The notes beneath the pieces are model-generated. The model was not told where the DNA came from, made no database searches, and saw only the letters and a program-made list of their open reading frames with translations. The position numbers were made by a program, and so were the translations under genes. From Streptomyces griseoaurantiacus (GTDB taxonomy: Bacteria > Actinomycetota > Actinomycetes > Streptomycetales > Streptomycetaceae), in NCBI GenBank assembly GCA_014656015.1, contig BNBP01000015.1, positions 1-64,000 on the forward strand: DNA of 64,000 nucleotides, read 5' to 3'. Shown in pieces: positions 23,451-30,784 of the stretch. How positions within the stretch are numbered: the stretch's first letter is position 1; each line of letters opens with the position of its first letter.

Positions 23451-24824
23451 GGGTCTGTACGGTGAGTGGTGTAACGCCCGAGCTGGAAGCGACAGTTGAT
23501 GACTGACGTGACGAGTGACACCGAGGCCGGGAAGGCCGCTGTGGGTGCGACGAGCGCTGTGGATGACGGGCTGGTCGCCGAGCTGCTAGCCCGGGCCCAC
23601 GCGGGTGGAGTGGAGCTCACCGGGGAGGGTGGCCTGCTGCAGCAGCTGACCAAGCGGGTGCTGGAGTCCGCGCTGGAGGGCGAGCTCACTGATCATCTGG
23701 GGCACGAGCCCGGTGAGCGGGCCGAGGGTGGCAGGGAGAACTACCGCAACGGGCACCGGTCCAAGACGCTGATCACCGAGTCGGGGCCGGTCGAGATCGC
23801 GGTGCCGCGGGACCGGGCAGGGGCGTTCGAGCCGCAGCTGGTCAAGAAGCGTCAGCGGCGTCTGGGCGGGGTGGACGAGATGGTCCTGCCGCTGTCGGCG
23901 AAGGGACTGACGCACGGGGAGATCTCCGCGCATCTCGCCGAGGTGTACGGCGCGCAGGTCTCCAAGTCCACGATCTCCACGATCACCGACAGCGTGATGG
24001 CCGGCATGACGGAATGGCAGAACCGTCCGCTGGACAGCGTCTACCCGGTCGTCTTCATCGACTGTGTGAACGTGAAGGTCAGGAACGGGCAGGTCGCCGA
24101 CCGGCCTGTCTACATGGCGGTGGCGGTCACCGCCGAGGGGCACCGGGACATCCTGGGCCTGTGGATCGGCGACGGTGGGGAGGGCGCGAAGTACTGGCTC
24201 CAGGTCCTGACCGAGATCAAGAACCGCGGCGCGGCCGATGTGCTGATGCTGGTCCGCGACGGCCTGACCGGACTGCCGGACGCCGTGAACACCGTCTGGC
24301 CTGCGACGATCGTCCAGACCTGCGTCGTTCACCTTCTGCGGAACAGCTTCCGTTACGCGGCGCGGCAGGACTGGGAGAAGATCGCGAAGGCGCTCAGGCC
24401 CTTCTACACGGCGCCGACCGAGGAGGCCGCGCTGGAGCGGTTCGTGGAGTTCACCGACGCCTGGGGCGGGAAGTATCCGGCGATCGTCCGGCTCTGGGAG
24501 GCGGCCTGGGCGGAGTTCGTGCCCTTCCTCCGGTTCGACATGGAGATCCGCAAGATCGTCTGCACCACCAACGCGATCGAGAGCATCAACGCGCGGATCC
24601 GCAAGGCCGTCCGGGCGCGAGGGCATTTCCCCACCGACCAGGCCGCCCTCAAATGCGTCTATCTGGCCGTCATGAGCCTGGACCCGACCGGCACCGGACG
24701 CAAACGCTGGACCATGCGCTGGAAGGCCGCGCTCCAAGCCTTCGACATCACCTTCGACGGCCGGCTCACCGCCGGACGCCGCTGAAGAGAACCGACCGAG
24801 TTCCACCGTTCGCTACACAGACCC
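23451..24824 (+). mobile_element. IS256-family insertion sequence
   Basis: About 1374 bp, with imperfect terminal inverted repeats beginning GGGTCTGT at both ends and one transposase gene. The bases flanking the two ends differ, so no 8-bp target duplication is present. The left end abuts the att sequence, suggesting a deletion or rearrangement after insertion. Confidence 0.85.
23499..24785 (+). CDS. IS256-family (mutator-type) transposase
   Basis: A 428-aa DDE transposase of full family length. The N-terminal part has the IS256 signature (LTDHLGHEPGERAEGGRENYRNG). Catalytic residues are seen in VVFIDCVNVKV (first Asp), VLMLVRDGLTGLPDAV (second Asp) and CTTNAIESINARIRKAVR (Glu). ATG 23499 with GGAAG upstream is preferred over the preceding TTG. 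The frame is intact, so it may be active. Confidence 0.93.
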   Translation: MTDVTSDTEAGKAAVGATSAVDDGLVAELLARAHAGGVELTGEGGLLQQLTKRVLESALEGELTDHLGHEPGERAEGGRENYRNGHRSKTLITESGPVEIAVPRDRAGAFEPQLVKKRQRRLGGVDEMVLPLSAKGLTHGEISAHLAEVYGAQVSKSTISTITDSVMAGMTEWQNRPLDSVYPVVFIDCVNVKVRNGQVADRPVYMAVAVTAEGHRDILGLWIGDGGEGAKYWLQVLTEIKNRGAADVLMLVRDGLTGLPDAVNTVWPATIVQTCVVHLLRNSFRYAARQDWEKIAKALRPFYTAPTEEAALERFVEFTDAWGGKYPAIVRLWEAAWAEFVPFLRFDMEIRKIVCTTNAIESINARIRKAVRARGHFPTDQAALKCVYLAVMSLDPTGTGRKRWTMRWKAALQAFDITFDGRLTAGRR

Positions 24825-24876
24825 GCGTTGGACAGGACAGCCTGCGTTAGTGGATGCCCCTGCGCGACAGAGGCGC

Positions 24877-25272
24877 TCAAGAACCAGGCAAGAGCGCCAT
24901 GACCGTGGATTGAACAAGCTGGGCTGCAGCGAGGACCCCGGGGATGCCCCCGCATCGCTCGACGAGATTCTGGAGCATGTATCGCAGAGTGGCCGGATCA
25001 CGTTCGGGTTCGTCCAGCCGTGGGGCGATCATGCCGAGGTCGCGCAGGGCAGCGTCCACCTCGGGGTACCGTCCACGCAGCTCTTCCAGGCGTCGCCTCA
25101 GGTCGTCGATGCTTTCGCGGGCCCTCTCGGCGGCTTCGTTAGTGATGTTGTTGGTCTGGGTTGCGTTCTGGGAGAACGGCGCTGCTTGGGCGGGGCCGCT
25201 CATGTGGCCGTTGTTGACAATGCCGAAGTTAGGGCCGTTCGGGATGGGATCGGGCTGCCGGCGGATGGGCAT
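24877..25272 (-). CDS. Small protein with N-terminal Asn/Gly signalling-like motif and helical domain
   Basis: A 131-aa protein. Residues 15-33 read NFGIVNNGHMSGPAQAAPF and closely match the C-terminal end of the preceding gene's product. A short Asn/Thr linker leads to a helical part (AERARESIDDLRRRLEELRG, coiled-coil-like) and a hydrophobic C-terminus (GVLAAAQLVQSTVMALL). ATG 25272 has AGGAG seven bases upstream. It lies 25 bp downstream of the 586-aa membrane-protein gene on the same strand, so they form an operon. The motif resembles bacterial amyloid-signalling (RHIM-like) sequences, which pair neighbouring proteins by co-assembly; this is inference. Confidence 0.8.
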   Translation of the reverse strand: MPIRRQPDPIPNGPNFGIVNNGHMSGPAQAAPFSQNATQTNNITNEAAERARESIDDLRRRLEELRGRYPEVDAALRDLGMIAPRLDEPERDPATLRYMLQNLVERCGGIPGVLAAAQLVQSTVMALLPGS

Positions 25273-25297
25273 GCGGGGCTCCTGTCGGGCCTGTGGG

Positions 25298-27058
25298 TCA
25301 GTTGGTCGTGGAGGGGTTGGCCGAGAACGGTGCGGCCTGGACCGGGCCGCTCATCGTGCCGCCGTTCATGACGCCGAAGTTGTAGATCGCAGTGGACTGC
25401 TGGCGGTAGGCGGCAATGTCGACGTTGTGGTCTCGCAGAAAGACCTCGGTGGAGTCGAAGACCCGGCGTTGCATCATCTGCACGTAGTAACGGGCGTCGT
25501 CGTACATGTGCATGTCCTCCAGCCGTCGGACGCTGTAGACCTCGCGGAGGCTGACCGGCCCGCCGCCGGGGTCGAGTTCGGGGCGCGGACGGGCCTTGCG
25601 ACGTATGAGCCGCTCCAGACCGACGTAGACGTCGACGAGTGCGTTGAATACGGCGCGGCCTAGCCACTTCGGCGTGCGTGGATCGACGGCCCCGAGACCG
25701 GCGACCTTCGGGTTGAGGGGGCCCATGATGTGCGGACGGACGGTGACGCGCAGGAAGCCACCCTGGTAGGCGAAGCGGACGAGTATGGCGGCGATCAAGT
25801 CGCCGTTCCAGGCGGTGATGCGCGCCCAGACGTAACGGCGAGCTATCTCCTCGACAGGCTTGGTTCCAGCGGTGTCCACGGCGAGGGTGTGCAGGCTGCG
25901 CCAGGTGTCCTCGTCGATCTGATCCCAGCGCTTGTAGTGAATGCCTGCGATCCCGACAACCTCCACGCGCAGTTTCGGATGATCACGGTGGTGGGAGGGA
26001 GCCGGGTCCTCCAAGCGGCGTGCGATATAGGCGTGCAGTTGAGCGGCGGTGAAGTGCTTCATCGGCTTGCGCGCAACCGGCTTGTTGTGTCTTGCCAGTG
26101 CGTCCAGGACTGCCTGGGCCACCTCGGCCATGTCGGGACGACCTGGGTTTTGTGCCGGTGAGCTGACGCCGAGAAGCAAGTCCGTGCTGTCGTCCTCGTC
26201 GTCCTGGCTCTCGGGTGCGGGCTCGACGTCGATGCCAATGACGGCTTCCTGCCATGCCTGAAGACCTGCTCCGATAAACCGGTGCCGGTCACCGTTGGGG
26301 CGACGTTCGTAGAAGTACGGCAGGGCATGGGCCTGTACCGCCGTCGGGGGCGCACGCAGTTCTCCGGCCAGTAGAGCATTGAGCTGTAGCTGTGCCAGGT
26401 AACGCTCCACCAGGTAGACGCCCCATATTCCCGTCAGCAGGACTACGGCTGCCCAGCCCACCGTGAGAGGGCCAGCTATGGCCTGCCAGGCAACGACCAC
26501 GATCAAGGACACGATGGCCACTCGGCGTCTGCGCATTTGCTGAATCGCACGATCACACGCGTGCACCACCGGCTCCTGATGGAAGCCGTAGATCGGTACC
26601 GGCCGTGCCGGATTCTTGATTCGACGGCGGATCCAGAGGGCGTAGTCCTCGCCCAGCACAACCGCTGGGGGCGCAGGCTCCGCACCAACAGCCTTTTCTG
26701 CCTCCTTCGGAGGGAACAGCCATCGCATGCGCTTCTTCACCGCGGCCTTCAGGTGGTCCCACAGTTGCGCCAGCACTGCGCGAAACGTGGCCAGCCAGTC
26801 AGGGCGGACGAACGCGGCAGCACTCAGCTGGCGTGTGATGCTCTCGGTGTAGACCCCCTGCCCGATTACCTCCCGGGCATCACCCGCGCCCCCCACGGGC
26901 ACCGCGGGGCCGGAGAACACCGACTGGTGCTCCGTGTACGACAAGCTGCCCCCCGTGTCTCTTGCTTCAACCACGACAGCAATTCGTGGCAGACACAAAG
27001 GGGCATCATCTTCGGACGGAAGGCGCGCCGCCACACCACAAACTGGCACAAGGCACAC
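25298..27058 (-). CDS. Membrane protein with C-terminal Asn/Gly signalling-like motif
   Basis: Up to 586 aa. A soluble N-terminal region of ~175 residues is followed by a basic stop and two closely spaced TM segments (about 179-197 and 199-216). A large cytosolic region follows without a recognised domain (WARITAWNGDLIAAILVRFAY; MYDDARYYVQMMQRRVFDSTEVFLRDHNVDI). The extreme C-terminus (560-578) reads NFGVMNGGTMSGPVQAAPF, matching the N-terminal motif of the next gene. The start is uncertain: ATG 27058 is the longest choice, with a weak RBS. I do not recognise the main domain. The layout suggests a membrane-tethered partner or effector for the 131-aa protein. Confidence 0.72.
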   Translation of the reverse strand: MCLVPVCGVAARLPSEDDAPLCLPRIAVVVEARDTGGSLSYTEHQSVFSGPAVPVGGAGDAREVIGQGVYTESITRQLSAAAFVRPDWLATFRAVLAQLWDHLKAAVKKRMRWLFPPKEAEKAVGAEPAPPAVVLGEDYALWIRRRIKNPARPVPIYGFHQEPVVHACDRAIQQMRRRRVAIVSLIVVVAWQAIAGPLTVGWAAVVLLTGIWGVYLVERYLAQLQLNALLAGELRAPPTAVQAHALPYFYERRPNGDRHRFIGAGLQAWQEAVIGIDVEPAPESQDDEDDSTDLLLGVSSPAQNPGRPDMAEVAQAVLDALARHNKPVARKPMKHFTAAQLHAYIARRLEDPAPSHHRDHPKLRVEVVGIAGIHYKRWDQIDEDTWRSLHTLAVDTAGTKPVEEIARRYVWARITAWNGDLIAAILVRFAYQGGFLRVTVRPHIMGPLNPKVAGLGAVDPRTPKWLGRAVFNALVDVYVGLERLIRRKARPRPELDPGGGPVSLREVYSVRRLEDMHMYDDARYYVQMMQRRVFDSTEVFLRDHNVDIAAYRQQSTAIYNFGVMNGGTMSGPVQAAPFSANPSTTN

Positions 27059-27343
27059 ATCCAGGTGCCGCGATCAGGTAATGACCGAAAGCTGACCCCC
27101 GCGGCAGTCCAACCTTCGAAGTCACGGATCACATCGCGGGGCGCGAGAAGGCGCTGCGTGAAAGTCCCCGGCTCGACGGCAGTTGCAACCGTCTCGGGAG
27201 ACTACCGCCAACCGTCAAGGGACAACTGCGAACCGCCCGTGAGGTACCGGCGGAGGGCGCTTGCCGTGGTATCGACAAAGGGCCTTGACCCGGATTCTTG
27301 GACACGGGCTATGCGGCTTGGGCCAGGGTCGTGGGCCTTGACC
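27059..27343. other. Island intergenic stretch without a gene
   Basis: About 285 bp between the membrane-protein gene and the IS3 scrap. It should contain the promoter for the two-gene operon. I see no intact gene, only scrambled fragments. Confidence 0.4.
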
Positions 27344-27445
27344 CGCGTCGGTGACGAGGGCGGTGCGCATATGGTCCGCGATCGCCCAGCCGGCCAGGCG
27401 CCGTGAGGCGAGGTCGATGACGGTGGCCAGGTAGAGGAAATCACC
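27344..27445 (-). pseudogene. IS3-family transposase fragment
   Basis: The minus strand encodes GDFLYLATVIDLASRRLAGWAIADHMR, part of the rve/DDE core of IS3-type OrfB proteins, with no start and no remainder. It directly abuts the truncated integrase and probably marks the insertion or deletion that removed the integrase N-terminus. Confidence 0.75.
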
Positions 27446-27463
27446 GGCCCGGCATCCCGTCAG

Positions 27464-28323
27464 GCGATACGCCGAACCTTGCGCGCGGCCCTTAGCTCCG
27501 CGATCGCCCAGCAGCTCATTACCTTCAACCCGGCGTCCCATGTCAAGTTGGAGTCCGGCAAGCGCCCGAAGCCACTTCTTTGGACCGATGAGCGAGTCCG
27601 ACGCTGGCGCACAACGGGCGAGATCCCCGGCCCAGTGATGGTGTGGACCCCGCAGCAGTTCGGCGCCTTCCTCGACGCAGCCGAGAGTGACCGCCTGTAC
27701 GCGATCTTCCACCTCATGGGTACCCGCGGCCTGCGTCGCGGCGAGGCGGTCGGCCAGGACTGGCACGAGATCGACCTCGACGCCGGCCTCATCACGCCCG
27801 CCAAGGAGATCGTGGTGGCCGGCTGGGACCCCTACGAATCCGAGCCCAGGACGGACGGCAGCACGAACACGATCGCGCTCGACAGCACCATCATCTCCGA
27901 ACTGCGCAACCACAAAACCCGCCAGGAGAAGGAGCATGTGGAGTGGGACGAAGCCTGGCAGGACACCGGCAAGGTCGTCACGAAGGAAGACGGCTCGTGG
28001 CTCCGCCCTGGGACGGTCTCCGAGGCTTTCCGCCGCATCCTCGCCACCACTGACCCGCCGCCCATCACCCTGCGGGTCCTGCGCCACGTCGCTGCAACGC
28101 TCACGCACGGAGGCGGCGGCGACACCCGCGCCGTGAAGGAGACCTGCAGCACTCCACCATCACGCTGACCTCGGACACCTACACGAGCCTGCTCCCGGAG
28201 CTGGACCGTGAAATCGCAGAAAACGCGGCAGCCCTGATCCCGCGCAACCGCCACCCGAACACGAGGGGGTCTTCTGGACCGTCTCCTTCGCCGATCGGCG
28301 GAGGCAGCGCCACCGGCATCTAA
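27464..28323 (+). pseudogene. Tyrosine recombinase (integrase), truncated and frameshifted
   Basis: The plus strand begins inside the core-binding domain (TLRAALSSAIAQQLITFNPA) and continues through WTPQQFGAFLDAAESDRLYAI and the first catalytic Arg (RGLRRGEAVG). The HxxR box is altered (RVLRHVAATL). Near 28137-28150 a frameshift separates this from the rest (LQHSTITLTSDTYTSLLPEL), which holds the presumed catalytic Tyr in another frame and stops at 28321-28323. The N-terminal SAM-like domain is missing. It was surely the integrase for the tRNA-Lys site and cannot work now. Confidence 0.88.
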
Positions 28324-29786
28324 CGGCGAGGTTGTGGCTTGCGGAAGGAGTAGATCAGCCGGGCGGTTAGCTCTTCGGCCAGCTCTCGGCCCCGGTTAGC
28401 AATCGCGGCAGCGGTGACGGCCTCCGCAGGTTCCACTTCGATGGGACCATCGGTCACACGAAGCGCAGCAGAGGTGGGATTGACCTCGCTCAAACGCTCG
28501 ACGGTGACCATCCTGGACTTCTCAATGGCGGCCGCAGGAGCGTAAGACGGTGCCCTAGGTGCGTCGATTGCCTCCAAGAGCGCTAGTAGAGCCGTGATGC
28601 GTTCACGAGTGTGACCCTCGTCCAGCACGTAAGTAATGCCCGGATGCGGGAGTGGTTCCCAGACACTGCGCTGTCCGGATCGTGTAATGGCAAGCCCAAC
28701 CGAACGTCCACGCGGGTCGGCCACACTCACCACCGTCATCTCAGCTGAGTCATGAGCTTCTACACGTTCGAGGTTCGTGAAGAACCCCGTCGAACGGCCG
28801 AGGTCAACCAGCTCAGCAGCAAGTTGCCTCATACGCACCGCAGGAACCCTACTGATTGCAGGTACCGGTACTAGGTGAAGCTCAAGCAAGGAAGGCCCAC
28901 TGGTGAATGTACTCATGGGAACAAGATCCTTGTGCCAGACCACCTCGGCTGGCTGATCAAGGTGCTGCCAGGTCAGCTCGTCGCTGGCCTGCCTCTCGGT
29001 GCCGGGTGACTGCAGGTCAGATGCAACGGGCGCTGGTGTGAGCTGGGCAACGACTTCCGCCAGAAACAGCGCGGCGTGCTCTGCAGCCAATTCCTGTGTG
29101 CCAGCGCCATCGGTGTTCTGCTTGGTTCCGTCCGCTCGGTCGCTGATCCCTCGAATCATCAGATGGGGTACCGACTGGGCCTTGTGGGCTGCGCTGGCGA
29201 AGCCGGCACCTTCCATCTCCACCGCGACAGCACCGTTGTAGTTCCGGTCAAGGAATACCCGCAGCGGCGACTCCTGGGGAGCGTTGAGTACGACGTCACC
29301 CGCCACGATGGGCTTGAAGTGCACAGCGGTCGAAGCCCGGGCGCCTTCAGGAAGCTTCTCCTTCCAGGCGGCGACGTTAGCTACATACTGTGCTACCTGC
29401 TGCAAGGCGTACGTAGCTTCCCAACTGCGCGAACGCGCCTTGAATCCCTCCGGATCCTCCTTTCCTCCGTGATACGCGTGCACTTCGGTCGCGACCACGA
29501 CGTCTCCCGGAGAGATGTCCGCCTTGAGCGCTCCGGCGATGCCGGTGAACAGAACCGCTCGCGGTTTGACGAAGCTGACGGCTCGCTCCGTGATCACTGC
29601 AGCGGAATCGTTACCAGGACCTGTGGCCGTCAAGTAGATGGTGAACGATGTGCCCGCGAGGATCCCGCACTCGAAGATGGTCCCGGCATGATCAACGCGC
29701 GTCGGGCGTTCGAGCAGGCGGCGCACAGCTTGGTACTCCAGCGGCAGCGCTGTCAGTACTACAACCCTGCCTGATGCCTCGTCCAT
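28320..29786 (-). CDS. Nucleoside phosphorylase/MTA-SAH nucleosidase-fold protein with unknown C-terminal domain
   Basis: A 488-aa protein. Residues ~5-250 form a PNP/UDP phosphorylase-like domain: VVVLTALPLEYQAV, LFTGIAGALKADISPGDVVVA, AVEMEGAGFASAAH and the base-binding ISDRADG, so catalytic residues look preserved. The C-terminal ~230 residues (LLELHLVPVPAISRVPAVRM...; RMVTVERLSEVNPTSAALRV) match nothing I know. Such phosphorylase domains occur in bacterial conflict and NLR-like proteins as well as in metabolism. ATG 29786 has AAGGGGG five bases upstream. It diverges from a small multi-TM protein, a pairing that suggests a sensor or enzyme with a membrane effector; this is inference. Confidence 0.8.
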   Translation of the reverse strand: MDEASGRVVVLTALPLEYQAVRRLLERPTRVDHAGTIFECGILAGTSFTIYLTATGPGNDSAAVITERAVSFVKPRAVLFTGIAGALKADISPGDVVVATEVHAYHGGKEDPEGFKARSRSWEATYALQQVAQYVANVAAWKEKLPEGARASTAVHFKPIVAGDVVLNAPQESPLRVFLDRNYNGAVAVEMEGAGFASAAHKAQSVPHLMIRGISDRADGTKQNTDGAGTQELAAEHAALFLAEVVAQLTPAPVASDLQSPGTERQASDELTWQHLDQPAEVVWHKDLVPMSTFTSGPSLLELHLVPVPAISRVPAVRMRQLAAELVDLGRSTGFFTNLERVEAHDSAEMTVVSVADPRGRSVGLAITRSGQRSVWEPLPHPGITYVLDEGHTRERITALLALLEAIDAPRAPSYAPAAAIEKSRMVTVERLSEVNPTSAALRVTDGPIEVEPAEAVTAAAIANRGRELAEELTARLIYSFRKPQPRR

Positions 29787-29920
29787 CCCAGCCCCCTTGC
29801 CCAGCGTCGTCCTGCAGTGCAGCCTCGCTACGGAGTGCAATCCCCGGCGTTCATACCGTAGATCCCACAGACGCACATGAATGGGTGAACGTCGGCGTGT
29901 CGTGAAATGAGGGGGCGGCC

Positions 29921-30454
29921 ATACCTAGCAACGGTGAAACGATCGAGAGCACCGTACTCCTAGCCGAGTACGCCCAGATCAAGGACGAGCAGCGAGCACG
30001 CATCGGCTTCCGCGACAACCTGCTGTACGTGACCCTCGCAGCGGTAACGGCCATCACTGCCATCGCCTTACAAACCAAGCACCCACAACTGATGTTGGCC
30101 CTGCCAGTCGTTTGTGTCGTACTCGGCTGGACCTACCTGGTCAACGACGAGAAGATATCCGCCATCGGGCGATACATCCGCACAGAGCTCGCATCTCGAC
30201 TGCCCAGCGATACGAACACAGGACACCGGGCCTTTGGCTGGGAGACCTTCCATCGCAGCGATGCCAAACGGGGCTCGCGCAAGGTCACGCAGACGATTGT
30301 CGATCTGACAACCTTCCTCATCACCCCGCTCACCGCACTCATAGTCTTCTGGTGCTACGGACCAGGGAACGCTCTGCTGATCACCACATCAATCGTCGAA
30401 GCTGCTGGGCTGGCTGGCCTCGGTGTCCAGATCCTTCGATACGCCGAGAGGTGA
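29921..30454 (+). CDS. Small multi-TM membrane protein, start codon unclear (ATA or downstream GTG)
   Basis: About 177 aa if read from ATA 29921, which has GAGGGGG seven bases upstream, or 141 aa from GTG 30029. The protein-like N-terminus STVLLAEYAQIKDEQRARIG is encoded before the first canonical start, so the longer form is favoured. About four hydrophobic segments follow (LAAVTAITAIALQ; LMLALPVVCVVLGWTYLV; TTFLITPLTALIVFWCY; LLITTSIVEAAGLAGLGV). A TTA codon at 30068-30070 suggests bldA dependence. It is divergent from the phosphorylase-fold gene, 134 bp apart. A pore-forming or anchoring effector is possible. Confidence 0.65.
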   Translation: MPSNGETIESTVLLAEYAQIKDEQRARIGFRDNLLYVTLAAVTAITAIALQTKHPQLMLALPVVCVVLGWTYLVNDEKISAIGRYIRTELASRLPSDTNTGHRAFGWETFHRSDAKRGSRKVTQTIVDLTTFLITPLTALIVFWCYGPGNALLITTSIVEAAGLAGLGVQILRYAER

Positions 30455-30545
30455 TCGGTCCATCGAGCTGGGTCTGCGAACCGCTGGTTCGACGCTGGTC
30501 GAACAGGCGCTCACGCATCGCTCACGCAGAACCCCGGGAACGTCA

Positions 30546-30581
30546 CAGCGTCCGAGTCGACCGAAGCCGACCCGGACGCTG
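30546..30581. terminator. Terminator hairpin at the right end of the island
   Basis: CAGCGTCCG and CGGACGCTG arms with inner wobble pairs enclose GTCGACCGAAGCCGACC, the same 17 bases found in the hairpin at 23378-23413. It would end tRNA-Lys transcription on the minus strand and the membrane-protein gene on the plus strand. Confidence 0.75.
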
Positions 30582-30619
30582 CGTAGCAGGTCAGAAGGGG
30601 TTTCCCTCCCCCTGCGCCC

Positions 30620-30649
30620 GTAGGCCCTGTGGGACTCGAACCCACAACC
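30620..30649. other. attR copy inside tRNA-Lys
   Basis: Identical over 30 bp to 23421-23450. The intact tRNA shows this is the side where integration regenerated the gene. Confidence 0.88.
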
Positions 30650-30693
30650 AATGGATTAAAAGTCCACTGCTCTGCCAATTGAGCTAAGGGCCC
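30621..30693 (-). tRNA. tRNA-Lys (TTT)
   Basis: A 73-nt cloverleaf with anticodon loop CTTTTAA. The acceptor stem is complete, with a G1/U72 wobble; CCA is not encoded. It is the integration site of the adjacent island. Confidence 0.95.
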
Positions 30694-30784
30694 TGGCGGT
30701 GCCACATGATGTTGCCTCCCCGAGCATAGCCCGACGCGGGCGGGTCGCCGATCGGGTATCGGTGACCCGGCCGTGTCGGCGGGG

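Larger units (their letters stand above)
23421..30649. mobile_element. 7.2-kb integrated island at tRNA-Lys(TTT)
   Basis: The island is bounded by 30-bp att copies, with the intact tRNA on the right. Inside are an IS256-family element, two adjacent genes sharing an Asn/Gly motif, an IS3 scrap, a broken tyrosine integrase, a phosphorylase-fold gene and a small membrane protein. No replication, excisionase or transfer genes remain. Base composition is visibly AT-richer than the flanks, especially at 28.3-30.5 kb. It looks like a decayed integrative element whose cargo has been kept. Confidence 0.85.

Noticed and set aside
23443..24832. 8-bp target duplication of the IS256-type element
   Set aside because: The octamers on either side of the terminal repeats do not match.
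26866..27132. 88-aa minus-strand frame overlapping the membrane-protein gene start
   Set aside because: Composition is random-looking; the main frame of the 586-aa protein continues through and is better supported.
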